Shown here: positions 11,318-21,400 of the stretch, one piece after another
Layout: each line of letters begins with the position of its first letter
Position numbering within the stretch: the stretch's first letter is position 1
Assembly (NCBI RefSeq): GCF_000328475.2
Contig: NC_026478.1
Coordinates: 2,232,001 to 2,296,000 of the forward strand
Source: Mycosarcoma maydis
Taxonomy: Eukaryota > Basidiomycota > Ustilaginomycetes > Ustilaginales
DNA length: 64,000 nt
Reading direction: 5' to 3'
Made by a program: the position numbers and the translations under genes
Notes under the pieces: model-generated
Told to the model about the DNA's origin: nothing
The model's input: only the letters and a program-made list of their open reading frames with translations
Databases searched by the model: none

Positions 11318-12067
11318 ATGGACGGCTTCATCAACAAAGCTAAAGAGTTCGCTAACTCCGAGCAGGGCAAGGACGCGATCAACAAGCTCACCGGTGGTGG
11401 CAACAACAACTCTTCTTCGGGCGGTTTTGGCTCCAACAACAACTCGTCCTCGGGTGGCTACGGTAGCAACTCGAACGACAACGACAGCTACGGAAGCAAG
11501 AACAACTCGTCCTCGGGTGGCTACGGTAGCAACTCGAACGACAACGACAGCTACGGAAGCAAGAACAACTCGTCCTCGGGTGGCTACGGTAGCAACTCGA
11601 ACGACAACGACAGCTACGGAAGCAAGAACAACTCGTCCTCGGGTGGCTACGGTAGCAACTCGAACGACAACGACAGCTACGGAAGCAACAACAACAACTC
11701 GTCCAGCTACGGCTCGGGCAACAACAACGACTCGGACTCCTACGGTAGCTCTGGTCGCAACAACAACAACAACAACTCGTCCAGCTACGGCTCGGGCAAC
11801 AACAACGACTCGGACTCCTACGGTAGCTCTGGTCGCAACAACAACAACAACAACTCGTCCAGCTACGGCTCGGGCAACAACAACGACTCGGACTCCTACG
11901 GTAGCTCTGGTCGCAACAACAACAACAACAACTCGTCCAGCTACGGCTCGGGCAACAACAACGACTCGGACTCCTACGGATCTGGCGGCCGCGGCGGCAA
12001 CGATTCGTACGGTTCGGGCAACAACGACTCGTATGGCTCGAACAACAACAGCAGCAGCGACTACTAA
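11318..12067 (+). CDS. DDR48-like Asn/Ser/Gly/Tyr repeat stress protein
   Basis: Codes for 249 residues. Residues 1-27 form an amphipathic segment (MDGFINKAKEFANSEQGKDA) of a kind seen in small fungal stress proteins. The rest is low-complexity SYGS/NNN sequence. It has four 21-residue units (NNSSSGGYGSNSNDNDSYGS plus Lys or Asn) and then about four 26-residue units built on SSSYGSGNNNDSDSYGS. The SYGSNN-type composition resembles yeast and Candida Ddr48, a hydrophilic protein induced by DNA damage, heat and osmotic stress. There is no signal peptide or catalytic domain. A TATA box lies about 110 bases upstream. The repetitive codons leave other frames open too, but this frame has the ATG, the non-repetitive N-terminus and the repeat phrasing. 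Orthology to DDR48 rests on composition and is not certain. Confidence 0.8.
   Translation: MDGFINKAKEFANSEQGKDAINKLTGGGNNNSSSGGFGSNNNSSSGGYGSNSNDNDSYGSKNNSSSGGYGSNSNDNDSYGSKNNSSSGGYGSNSNDNDSYGSKNNSSSGGYGSNSNDNDSYGSNNNNSSSYGSGNNNDSDSYGSSGRNNNNNNSSSYGSGNNNDSDSYGSSGRNNNNNNSSSYGSGNNNDSDSYGSSGRNNNNNNSSSYGSGNNNDSDSYGSGGRGGNDSYGSGNNDSYGSNNNSSSDY
11438..11689 (+). repeat. four tandem 63-bp coding repeats
   Basis: Units start at 11438, 11501, 11564 and 11627 and are nearly identical at the DNA level. The last ends in AAC instead of AAG, marking the switch to the next repeat family. Each unit encodes 21 residues, so copy-number change would keep the frame. Confidence 0.92.
11699..11992 (+). repeat. 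78-bp coding repeats, about four copies
   Basis: A partial unit (11699-11758) is followed by full units at 11759, 11837 and 11915. Each begins with six AAC codons and encodes 26 residues. The last unit diverges at its end (GSGGRGG). The copies are almost identical, which suggests recent unequal exchange or homogenisation. Confidence 0.92.
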
Positions 12068-12752
12068 ATGTGTTTCGTTGCTCACTTGATCCTTGCTGCT
12101 ATATTTGTTCTGCTCTGATACCTTAAACATGTATGCCATGATCCTGTGATATAAATGATACAAATGGAATCCGTTCCTGAATTGATCGTTTTCATATGCA
12201 TGGGCAGCGCTCGTAGTGTCGAGTCATGATCTTGTATACATCATCAGCCTTTGAGGTTGCGGTGAAGAAGAGTAACGGTATGTTGGGTGGTCAAGTTGAC
12301 AATGCACGCTCATGATGCGGATTGTCTATCGTAGACGCCACCGCCGCGCACGAGTGTCGTCTAAACCGTTGACAACAGCGACATTCGACGACTGATAGTC
12401 TGATGATGAGGAACCTCATCTAGACGGAAAGTTGATCAATTGTGACGACTCGGTTCTCGATCACTCGAGATTCGGGCGACATGCACGATGGTGCTGAAGA
12501 TGGCATCGGAGCCAGAATATTTCGTCCGAGACATTCATGATCCACGACTCTGACAGCTCCGAGATGAGCTTCGGCTGTTCCGATGTGTGGACTCGCCTGT
12601 TTCCTTGATCACTTTTCCATTTGTGCTTGCAATACGTGATAGGTTACAACCCGCATCGCAGCTGCCGAATCCCATCTTTGCCTCTTCCATCATCTTGATT
12701 CTGCTGTCATGTGGTAGAGCGAGCTCCCTCGGCGTCAACTGCAAAAGAGAAA
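12068..12752. other. spacer between the DDR48-like gene and SWI5
   Basis: Contains the 3' end of the DDR48-like gene and the promoter and leader of SWI5. No open frame here has recognisable protein character. A possible 5' leader intron could end just before 12750 (CAACTGCAAAAG), but this cannot be decided from sequence alone. Confidence 0.5.
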
Positions 12753-13443
12753 ATGCGCAGGTCAGCGTCGCCGTCGAAAGTAAATCGTTCTGCAACGCCG
12801 GTTCAAGCCAGTGTTCGAAGCGACTCGTCTTCTGTGCTCAAGACGCCCTTCAAGCCTTTAAGTGGGCTCGAAGGGCATCGCAACCTTATTGCATCGAAGC
12901 CAACGTCGAACCAGAAAATTGCTCCTATCTCGTCCGTCGCCGCTTCTAGCACAAGCACTTCAACCGCTGCAAGAGAATTGCGCACTCGATCCACAACAGA
13001 GTTGCAGGAAGAAGTAGCAGACATGCAGATGATTCTTAGGTGAGCTCTGATGCGGTTGCAACTATCATATGAACGAATTGACACTGACTTGCAAAGCTGC
13101 GTCGGGCGTGTTGGGGTGTAGCGAAAAGCTGATCGCACACAACGCATCTCGCGCAGAAGCAGGCTTGGCCGAGCAGCAACCCGAGCAAATCGTCGCAGAG
13201 TATATCCGGTTGCTCACAGAATACAATAGCGTCAAGGACGCTGTACAGGTTATATTTGACAAAGTACGCTCACATTCCATACCACTCTTGGATTCCATGT
13301 TGGCATCGTCCACGCTGACACGCATCTCACATACGGTTTGCTTTTCATTACCTTGGTGTTGACGTGAAAAGATTGCCGAGATCGAGCAACTTCCATCGAA
13401 AGACATTCACGCTCGCTACGGTGTTGGTAACGAGGCGAAATGA
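12753..13443 (+). CDS. SWI5: Swi5/Sae3-family recombination mediator, three exons
   Basis: Exons 12753-13039, 13122-13263 and 13372-13443 encode 166 residues. Intron 1 (13040-13121) starts GTGAGC and ends TGTAG. Intron 2 (13264-13371) starts GTACGC and ends AAAAG. Both keep the frame, and both have CTGAC/TTGAC-like branch sites. The C-terminal 75 residues show the Swi5 signature: a helix ending LLTEYNSVKDAVQVIFDKIA, then KDIHARYGVG near the end, as in LLHEYNEIKD...G-type Swi5 proteins. The N-terminal 90 residues are Ser/Thr-rich and disordered. Swi5, with Sfr1 in fission yeast, stabilises Rad51/Dmc1 filaments during strand exchange. The ATG at 12753 is the first in the exon-1 frame. The gene converges on PEX14. 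Confidence 0.85.
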
Positions 13444-13661
13444 TCGCATACGAGGGCGTTTGTCGTCGTCACTTATGTGCTGGCACGGCATCGTCAGCTT
13501 GTCGCTCGGCCTCTTCTACTGCCATGGGCGAATTTGGTTTCCTGGTTCTGTCATTCATGCATGTCTTTCAAGCATCTCGTCTGAGCACGCCGCTTCACAC
13601 ACGCGATTCACAAATAGCATCGCAAACGCCAGACCCTAGACAAGTGAATTCTCGATGACAC

Positions 13662-15296
13662 TCACACAATCGCCGAACCAGACCTCGCGTCCCCCATGGC
13701 GCTCGCAGGTAACGGTGGGGGCCGAGCCGCATAGCTCGGGAAGTTTCTTCTACTCAACAACAATCCCTTCAAGCTTCTGATCTCTGCCTTGACCTGACCG
13801 AGATCGCCTGATTTCGGGCTCTCTGCTCCACTTGCATTGGTATCCGTTGTACCAGGCCCAAATCTGAATGCACCTCCTCCACTCGAGAGTGACGTTGAAG
13901 AAGCAAATGCGTGTGTTGAAATATCGGCGTTGAGGCTGACGAGCGCAGCCTTGAGGTCACAGATGCTTGCAGATTCCGAGCCGCCGTCACTAGCGGTGGT
14001 GAAAGACGAAGAGGAGGATTGGGTGTGCTTGTGCTTTTTCTGGTATGCTCCATAGGGATCGAATTCGAGACCGTCATCGTCGTCGTCGGCGGAGGCGGCG
14101 TCGGACGAGTCGTCTTCCCACGAGTCAGAGCCTGAATCGGCGTCTGTTACGGTGGCTGCTCTCGCACCGCGTGAAGACGAAGTGGTTGTCGCCGAGGGAG
14201 GTCTAGCATCGTTGGAGACCGTAGCAGTGGGTCGACCGGACAAACCACCTTTCAGCGCTTCCGCAAGTCGCGCCATACTCTCTCGGATCGGCGTCATCAC
14301 ATCGATCGACTCGTGCTTCCCGAATGCCGCTTCAGCCCCTTCATCTTTCCCGGTCGAACCCTCCTCGGAAGCTTCGACCTCAGAAAGCAACGGCGTCTTT
14401 GCATCCACAACCACATCCGTACTCGGCATCACCACCTTCTCATTCCCACTTCCATGCTGTGTCGACTTGACGCCTTCCTTCTCGCTCGCTGCATCCACCT
14501 CGTCATGAAAATGTACCTTCTTCAACACGCCTTTCAGCGGCAGCCCTGCATTCGCCGCCGTTCCATTCTGTTCGGCGCTGATCCGAGCATGTTGGATAGG
14601 AGCATACATAGCAAGACTCGCAACGTTGCTCCTCAACTTGTCAAACAGCACAATGTGGTGCTTGAGCACGATGCTTCTCGCATGGAACATAGCGGTGATC
14701 TTAGGCAAGATGTAAGCTCGATACGAAGAGACGACGATAGCTGTAAGGCCACCGCTGAGCATCATCATATAGCTGAGCGTGCGGAAGAACTGCAACAGAA
14801 CTTGGTAGCGTGTCAGCGGCGAGGCTGATGCATCTTGTGCGTGATTCGTGGTTCGCACTGGTTGAGCTGAATGAGCGGTGGGTGGGTCGTAGTAAAGTGC
14901 TAGCGGGGTGTTGGGGTACGATTTTGGCGGTGGCACCAATGCATCCGCGTTGATAGGATCGTCAAATTGGCGAGCGGCGATATCGAATGGATCCATGTCT
15001 CCGGTCCAAGGTTGATTTGTGGTGGTTTGATGTCGATCGTGTCGAGCAACAGGTGAGGCTGCATCATTGAATGCGCGTGTGATTTCGTCTTCTGTCAGAC
15101 CCTTGGTACGAAGGAACTCGCGCTTGTCTTGTTCAGAGGCGGATTCAGAAATGTTAGCTGATGTGAGGAAGCGAGTCGCCTGTGCTAAGATCTGCGATCT
15201 ATCGTCGACAGTATGAGCTGCTTGACAAGATGAGTCGACAGAGGATGGCGAGCAAGATGCCTCAGCGGCACTGCCCTTGGAATCGTCGTCCGCCAT
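13662..15296 (-). CDS. PEX14: Peroxin Pex14, peroxisomal import docking protein
   Basis: 544 residues from the ATG at 15294-15296. The open frame runs 141 codons further upstream, but that part translates the CA/TG repeat and is leader. Residues about 30-80 form the Pex14 N-terminal domain that binds WxxxF motifs of the Pex5 receptor (ATRFLTSANISESASEQDKR, then FLRTKGLTEDEITRAF). A hydrophobic segment follows around LSYMMMLSGGLTAIVVSSY, expected to anchor the protein in the peroxisomal membrane. Next comes a long acidic/Ser-rich region. The end carries IRSLKGLLLSRRNFP, resembling the conserved C-terminal patch of fungal Pex14 proteins. With Pex13 it forms the docking complex for matrix-protein import. 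The stop at 13662 is 218 bases from the convergent SWI5 stop. Confidence 0.88.
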   Translation of the reverse strand: MADDDSKGSAAEASCSPSSVDSSCQAAHTVDDRSQILAQATRFLTSANISESASEQDKREFLRTKGLTEDEITRAFNDAASPVARHDRHQTTTNQPWTGDMDPFDIAARQFDDPINADALVPPPKSYPNTPLALYYDPPTAHSAQPVRTTNHAQDASASPLTRYQVLLQFFRTLSYMMMLSGGLTAIVVSSYRAYILPKITAMFHARSIVLKHHIVLFDKLRSNVASLAMYAPIQHARISAEQNGTAANAGLPLKGVLKKVHFHDEVDAASEKEGVKSTQHGSGNEKVVMPSTDVVVDAKTPLLSEVEASEEGSTGKDEGAEAAFGKHESIDVMTPIRESMARLAEALKGGLSGRPTATVSNDARPPSATTTSSSRGARAATVTDADSGSDSWEDDSSDAASADDDDDGLEFDPYGAYQKKHKHTQSSSSSFTTASDGGSESASICDLKAALVSLNADISTHAFASSTSLSSGGGAFRFGPGTTDTNASGAESPKSGDLGQVKAEIRSLKGLLLSRRNFPSYAARPPPLPASAMGDARSGSAIV

Positions 15297-15879
15297 GGTG
15301 GGTGGCTGAATGCTGCGTCCAAGTCGTAAAGACCCGTCTTTGTATGAGTGCAAATGTCGACTTGAGACAGGTACCGACGTCGTAAGTGGCAGAAGAAATA
15401 GTACAGTCGAAGATGTTAAGCAAGCAAAGAGTTCAACCCCACACACACCACAACCTCGGATAAGTCGCAAGGCTGAGCGACTCTCGGTGAAAGCCCAAGT
15501 AGGCCGGTCTGCCGGCTCAATCGAATGTCTTAATTTCCCGCGCGAGAAAATACACACACGATTGCTCCACATGCACGAAGCCCAGGTTTCGTTTCTCACA
15601 CTCGTGACTGTCGAGCCATAAGCTGCACACACACCCACACCCACACGCACACGCACGCGCACATACACACGCACACCCACACACACTGATTCTGTAGTTG
15701 GCAGGTGGAACAACTTCATTGCACGAGAAAACGAATGCTATTCTCTGGATTATACGGGGAAGAAATCAATAGGGGCAGGCCGAACCGAAAGCTCAGAGCA
15801 GAAAAGTTGCGAAAGAGTCTCGCAAGCAAGGACGTTGAAAAGGACAGAATACCGCTACGAAATGCAAGAGTTTGAGGGT
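15297..15879. other. spacer and PEX14 leader with a CA/TG tract
   Basis: Lies between the GDI stop and the PEX14 start, both on the minus strand. It contains an imperfect (CA)n tract at 15625-15687, about 330 bases upstream of the PEX14 ATG. No gene is seen. Confidence 0.6.
15625..15687. repeat. imperfect CA dinucleotide tract
   Basis: About 60 bases of CACAC interrupted by CCC, CGC and TAC steps. On the PEX14 sense strand this reads as TG-rich. The interruptions suggest an old microsatellite. Confidence 0.85.
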
Positions 15880-17335
15880 CTAAGCTTGTACCTGGGCGCC
15901 GTCCGAGTCGTCACGCTTCTTGAGTACGAGCTTCTGGCCGTTGGTCAAACGCCTCCAGACGTCGTGGACATCCTCGACGACGGTCTCAAAATGCGAAGTG
16001 GCATCATACGAGCGTGTGATGAAGATGTTGTCTTCCATACCGCCGTCGATTGGCTCTTCGATGGGGCTGATGGCGACAAATTTGTCGAGAATGGGACCGA
16101 GCAAGTCGAGACCTGGTCGCAGCTCGAGTTCCGGCTTGTCCGTCTCGACAATGGTGGAGACCTGTGCGACGTAAAAGTCGCGAGCTGCAATGTTTTGCGC
16201 GCTCGAGACCTCGGAGATGTAAATGTCGTGCTTTCGGCCCACCTGGTTTTGAGGAATGATGAGCTGCACAGAGTCCGAGTTGTCCGTGTTGGGGATGGGG
16301 TGCTTGAGGATGCAGATGGCACGCACCACCTTGCCTGTCTCGCGTACCTTGTCCTTGCCAGCGACACCGTTGCGGAAGTAGCTAGGATCGCCGATCACAA
16401 TATCGGCTTTGACGGTCTCATCACCGCTGCGGACGCCGATAAACTTGCCGGTCTCCTCGTCGACTACGATCTCATCGACGGGCTTGTCGAGCATATAGGT
16501 GCCGCCGTAGATGGCCGAGAGACGCGCAAACGCCTGGGGAAGCTCACCAAGACCGTAGAGAGGGTAGATGTAGGGCGATTTTCCGTAGCGTGCCATGGAC
16601 GAGGTGTATAGGATGATGCGGTCGTACGTCTCACGAGCAGGACGCTGGAGATACGAGTCGTCGAGGTGGAGTGCCATGGAATGGCCGATGAAGTCTTTGG
16701 TGCCGGGCTCAAGACCAAAGTAGTCAAAGACCTTGACCATTGGGTCCGAGTCGAGGTCGAGGGTCTGGTGGGTGGCGGGATCCTCGTCGCGCCAGTTCTG
16801 GATGAACTCGAAGAACTTCTTTGCTCGACGCTTCTCAAAGAGGCCCATGAGCGAAGAGCGGACGGCTTCCATCTCGGTGGCAGGCACCTTGGCAATCTTG
16901 CCATCTCGGTAAACGTACGAGGCAGCGATCTGCTTGAACTCGAGGTACCGAGTGACATCGGTGTGAACGAGCATCTGCGTGAGCTCACCGTTGGCCATGA
17001 TAAGTTTGGGGATGAGATCAACTGCCCAGTCGCGGTCACGGCCCCAGTCCTTGGGAGGTTCAGCGCCGGGACGGAACTTTTGGTAGAGCTGCGTGAGGTT
17101 GAGCGAGGCCATCTCACCACCATAAACCTCGCCACGGTCGATGTGCAGGACCTTCTTGCCATCGACGGACAAGAGTGCGGAAAGCACGCACTCGGTCACA
17201 CCGGTGCCGAGAATGACGGCGTCTGTGATTGATGGATGCGATGTAGATCAAAGGAGACGGGATGAATAAGTCGAACGGACGTTGGCATCATGGATCCAAA
17301 GGCATGGTCCTATACTCACCGTACTTCTCATCCAT
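15880..17335 (-). CDS. GDI1: Rab GDP-dissociation inhibitor
   Basis: Two exons: a 16-nt first exon (17320-17335, ATG plus four codons and one base) and 15880-17222. The 97-nt intron (17223-17319) starts GTGAGT and ends CACAG. The join creates MDEKYDAVILGTGVTECVL, the conserved GDI/REP FAD-like N-terminal fold; the main exon alone would start at an internal position and lack it. The total of 452 residues matches yeast Gdi1 (451). Typical blocks include VLHIDRGEVYGGEMASLNL, KFFEFIQNWRDEDP, and SPYIYPLYGLGELPQAFARL. GDI extracts prenylated GDP-bound Rab GTPases from membranes and recycles them through the cytosol, and it is essential in yeast. A TG microsatellite lies about 90 bases upstream of the start. 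Confidence 0.96.
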
Positions 17336-17425
17336 GTTGCGACTGTGTTTGATGTGGTAAAATGGACAGGGAGAGGAGAAATGGATGCAGGGATGGGATG
17401 GTGTCGAGGAGAGAAGAAGTTGCGA

Positions 17426-17429
17426 GTGT

Positions 17430-17472
<43 letters not shown>
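17426..17472. repeat. TG dinucleotide microsatellite
   Basis: An almost pure (TG)n run with one TA step, in the leader or promoter of GDI. It reads CA on the GDI sense strand. Confidence 0.9.
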
Positions 17473-17473
<1 letters not shown>

Positions 17474-17810
17474 CCTGTGCTCAAGGAGACAGGCACCACC
17501 AAGGTCGATTCCAAGCAGCGATGCGTGTGCGAATCACGAATCTTGAATGTGTGTTGCTCTCATCTGCTCCACAATAATCGTGAATAATGTTCACGAGTCG
17601 TGAGTTTACTGTGACTCTAAAGGCGCTCATATCCACACAGCTCCCCTTACCGCGTGAGACACCGCACGCCGCAGTTTATGAGTCTGAGTGGCGCGTGCCG
17701 AATCGGTGAGATTGTGAGACCGTACATTGTTGACAGCTGAGATTCGTAGGCTTGCAGCATGCAGAAAAAGCACGGATTCGTGAATTTCACGTTGGGGTTC
17801 AGTCGCCGCA

Positions 17811-18017
17811 CAATCGTGAATCACAGATCACGAATCGTGTATTCGTGATTCGTGATTCAGCGACATAGGGGCGAAGAAATTCAAGTGAGTACAGTCACTG
17901 AGTCACGAGTGAGTCGTGAGTGTGTTACACGGTACAGTCACGAGTCACGAGTTGACAGAGTCTTGAGTGCAGAGAGGATTTATTAATAGTCACGAGTGAC
18001 GAGTAATTCGTGATTCG
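17811..18017. repeat. cluster of TCACGAAT and TCACGAGT motifs
   Basis: The left half carries AATCACGAAT/ATTCGTGATT copies, several with period 8. The right half carries the GTCACGAGTCACGAGT form, again with period 8, and inverted copies. Both variants sit side by side here, which supports treating them as one motif family, TCACGA(A/G)T. Confidence 0.75.
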
Positions 18018-18468
18018 GCTCGTGGGCGGCGTGTGTTGGTCTTGCTCTCGTTGTCTGCCGTTGACCCCGCGCACAGACGCTTGCCAACGACGTGAGCTGT
18101 CTCCCCTCTCAAAACTGTGTGTGCGAGCCACCGTCAGAAACGCAGTCTGACGTGGCGATAGTCACGAGTCACGAGTGAACACAGCTGAGAAGAAAGGGTC
18201 CGAGCTTCACCTTGGTGCCCACTCAAGACTCCGTCTGTCAACCTACTTCCTCCTGCGCTACATCATCTAGCTGCCAATTCGAGTCCCGGCGTGACCACCC
18301 CTGTCGAACCACTAGCCTATTCAGAGGGAGACCGTCGGCATGTCGGAATGAAAGGCGATTGACGCGAGGCAGTACCATCTAGCAACGGACTGGTATCCAC
18401 AACCAGAAGTGGGCGACCAGCAGTGTGATCAGCTTCCGCTGCTGCAGCGGTAACCAAACTCTCACACG

Positions 18469-21400
18469 ATGCTGCGCGAAGCCTTCTTCTACCTCCTCGG
18501 AGGAGTCACCTTCCTCCCCCTCTGTCTTCTAGCGGTCGTGTTGCACTTCAAACTTAACGCGCCCTCTGGTAACCCATCAGCTCAACCCAGTATAGATGCC
18601 GACATCGAACTGACCCATGAAAAGAAGCTCGCCGCCCTGGACCTGGCCGTGCGCAATGCCGCCATCCATTCCGAGATCGAAAAAGCCAAAGGCAAAGATC
18701 GTCCCCAAGGCGATGCTACTGCTCCTCCCACCGCCAAACGTCTCGGCGGTCCAGCTACTTCTTCCTCTCCCAAGCCTTTTTCCTCCGGCTGGCTGATCGT
18801 TCGCCCCTCATTCGAGTCCGAAAAGGATGCCACCACTACCACCAGTCCAGTCACAGTCCCAGCCTTATTGGTAGACAGCGAGTCAGATGTCAGTCGAGCA
18901 CATTCAGAAGATGAAGCCACTCCAGCCGACGCTGCTGATCCAGCCAAGTCAGCTATGCCCAACGCAGGATCTGGGTACATGTCACAAATGTACAGAGGTA
19001 TCCAAAACTATCGCATAGGTAGAGCTGGTACCAAGAAACCGACCAACGACGCTGTCAGTGCTCGCTCGACAGCCACCCCTGCCGCTTCTAGTGCAACTCC
19101 GACAGGCACAGCTGGCAAGGAGAGCTTCTATTGTATTCTCAAAGCGCCCATTCTCTACCTCTACTCTTCCGACGATGTATCCAGTCCTAATACTGAGTGT
19201 CATGCTGCTATTGATCTGCGCGGCAAGCGTGTCAGCCTCTTTGTCGCTGGTCTCGGCGATACCCTCGGCGAACTCGACCTGGAACCACCCGCGAAAACAC
19301 ATCCAGCACCCAGCACCGACGATGAGCAGCTCAGAGACGCACCATCTGATCACCCAGCTTTTGACCCCAAGAAAGCATGGAGCAAAGCAAAACGAGCCGT
19401 CGTCCGCGATGGAGAGCTCTTTATGAAGAGAAATGCCATCCGCATCGTCGGTTCTGCTGTCGGTCGCGCATCCAAGTCCAGTCGCAGGCGGCCACAATGG
19501 TTCCTCTTCTGCAAGAACAACTACTTCATGGAGGACTGGTACCATGCGCTGCTCCAAGCTTCCCTCGTGCCTGATCCGAGCGCTACCGCCCGTCCATTCA
19601 ACCACGCCCCTGACGATCCACTATCGCGCCTCTTTGGCAATTTCGACGATCCGATCGGCCCTACCTTCTCGCAAGACGACATGGCCTCGCTGCTCGTCTC
19701 GCTTGACAGCCTTCCCGATCCGCTTCCATTGCGCTGGCTCAACGCTCTCGTGGGCCGTATCTTCTTCTCGGTCTACCGCACTGCATGGCTCGAAGACTAC
19801 ATTGTGTCCAAGATGATGAAAAAGATGAACCGGGTCAAGACACCCGGCTTTCTCGGCGACATCAAGGTCGTAGAAGTCGACGTTGGCCGTCGTGCTCCCG
19901 GCTTCAGCAGACCTATGCTCAAAGCCCTTACGAATGAGGGAGAGGCCAGCATGGAGGTCGCCGTTCACTACGTCGGCGAAGTGCGTATCACCATCTCTAC
20001 CACCCTTACCCTGTCCCTCGGCTCTCGCTTCAAACCCTACAACATTCCGATCGTACTGGCCATTGTGCTCAGATCCTTGGAGGGCAACTTGCTTCTTCAC
20101 GTCAAGCGTCCTCCTAGCAACCGTCTCTGGTTTGGCTTCACTACCATGCCCAAGATGGAGATCGACATCGAGCCCGTAGTCAGCGAGAGGAAAGTGCAGT
20201 GGGGCATGGTCACCCGTCTCATCGAGAGCAGACTCAGAGAGCTTATACAGGAGTCCATCGTTGTTCCCAACATGGACGACATCTCCTTTTTCGACACGCG
20301 CTCGCTGCCTTTGCGCGGTGGCATCTTTGCAGACGCGGCCAAGAAGTCAGACATGCTCCATACTGAGCATCACATTCCGTCAACCGTCCCAACTTCAGCA
20401 ACGCCTGCTAAAGTGATGGTCCAGCAAGAGCGGGATGCTAAAAGCGCCACAATGACCATCAAGACCTCGGACTTGCCCAAGGCCAACAAAGTTGGCACCG
20501 CAAGCGCGCCCATCTCAGGCACTGCAACACCTTTGACGCTCGATCAAACTGGCGCTTCGCACGATCCAGTAGTCGACCAGAGTGGCGAAGCAAGCGCGGT
20601 GAACACAAGTCTTGCGCCTACCGGCACTCTTCGAAATCGCAAAGAGCCTACAACTGCACTCAAGGAGTTGTCAATGCAGACAGCTCGCACATCATCCCCG
20701 GCCGCTGCAGGTCTTAGCGATCTATTGAACCGAGATCTAGCAGCAAGCGGCGGGAATCTGAGCGGCTCGCCTCCCCGACAAGACTCACAAAGCAGCAAGC
20801 GCAGGACGTGGTTCGGCGCTGGACCCAAATCGTCCATCTCCAGCATCGGCTCTTCGTCCGGTCTCTCGACGCTCGGGCTGAGCGCTGCGACTCTGGGCGG
20901 TAGATCGAGTAGGGAGCAAAGCAGCCTGGCGCTTGGCAACGCCAGCATCGAACGTCCTTCGCAGCGCCCTCACTCGGCCAGCATTTCCGGCAAGAGCGAT
21001 ACGACTCTCTCTGTTCCTGGAGATGCGTCAACGCGAACAGTTGCTGACCCTGCAGTCCGGCCTGCGTCGGTCCTTTCCGCTCCGACGTTGTCGACAAATG
21101 ACCTTGACACCGTGTCACACCAAGTCGAGGACACAATGCTCCCATCCGCTATTGCCGGCGTTCGTCTGAACTCAGAAAGCTCGCATGATGCAAATTCAGA
21201 TGGCCCTGCTGTCAGTCTCAATTCGGACAGTGTGACCCCTTCGTTGATCATCTCGAGTGCGTCTGAACCAGTGCCTTTCACAGAAGCCGAGAACCCTACT
21301 GCATCCGCTCACAGCACGAGAGCGACACTGGAAGCGCCACATAGGGAAGACGATGACCGAGATCTCGTCGACAGCCCCTCAAGCCTCACTTACAGCGCAA

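Larger units (their letters stand above)
17336..18468. other. divergent spacer between GDI and the TEX2-like gene
   Basis: About 1.1 kb holding the promoters of two divergent genes. It contains the TG microsatellite (17426-17472) and one of the densest clusters of TCACGAAT/TCACGAGT motifs in the window (about 17811-17861 and 17884-18017, with another near 18170). No gene is seen. Confidence 0.65.

Noticed and set aside
11214..12163. Long open frames in two other phases across the DDR48-like gene (one plus, one minus)
   Set aside because: They arise from the repeated AAC, TCG, GGC codons; their products are Thr/Arg- or Val-rich repeats without a unique N-terminus.
15297..15719. 141-codon N-terminal extension of PEX14
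   Set aside because: It translates the CA/TG tract and leader; the conserved Pex14 domain begins just after the ATG at 15294-15296.
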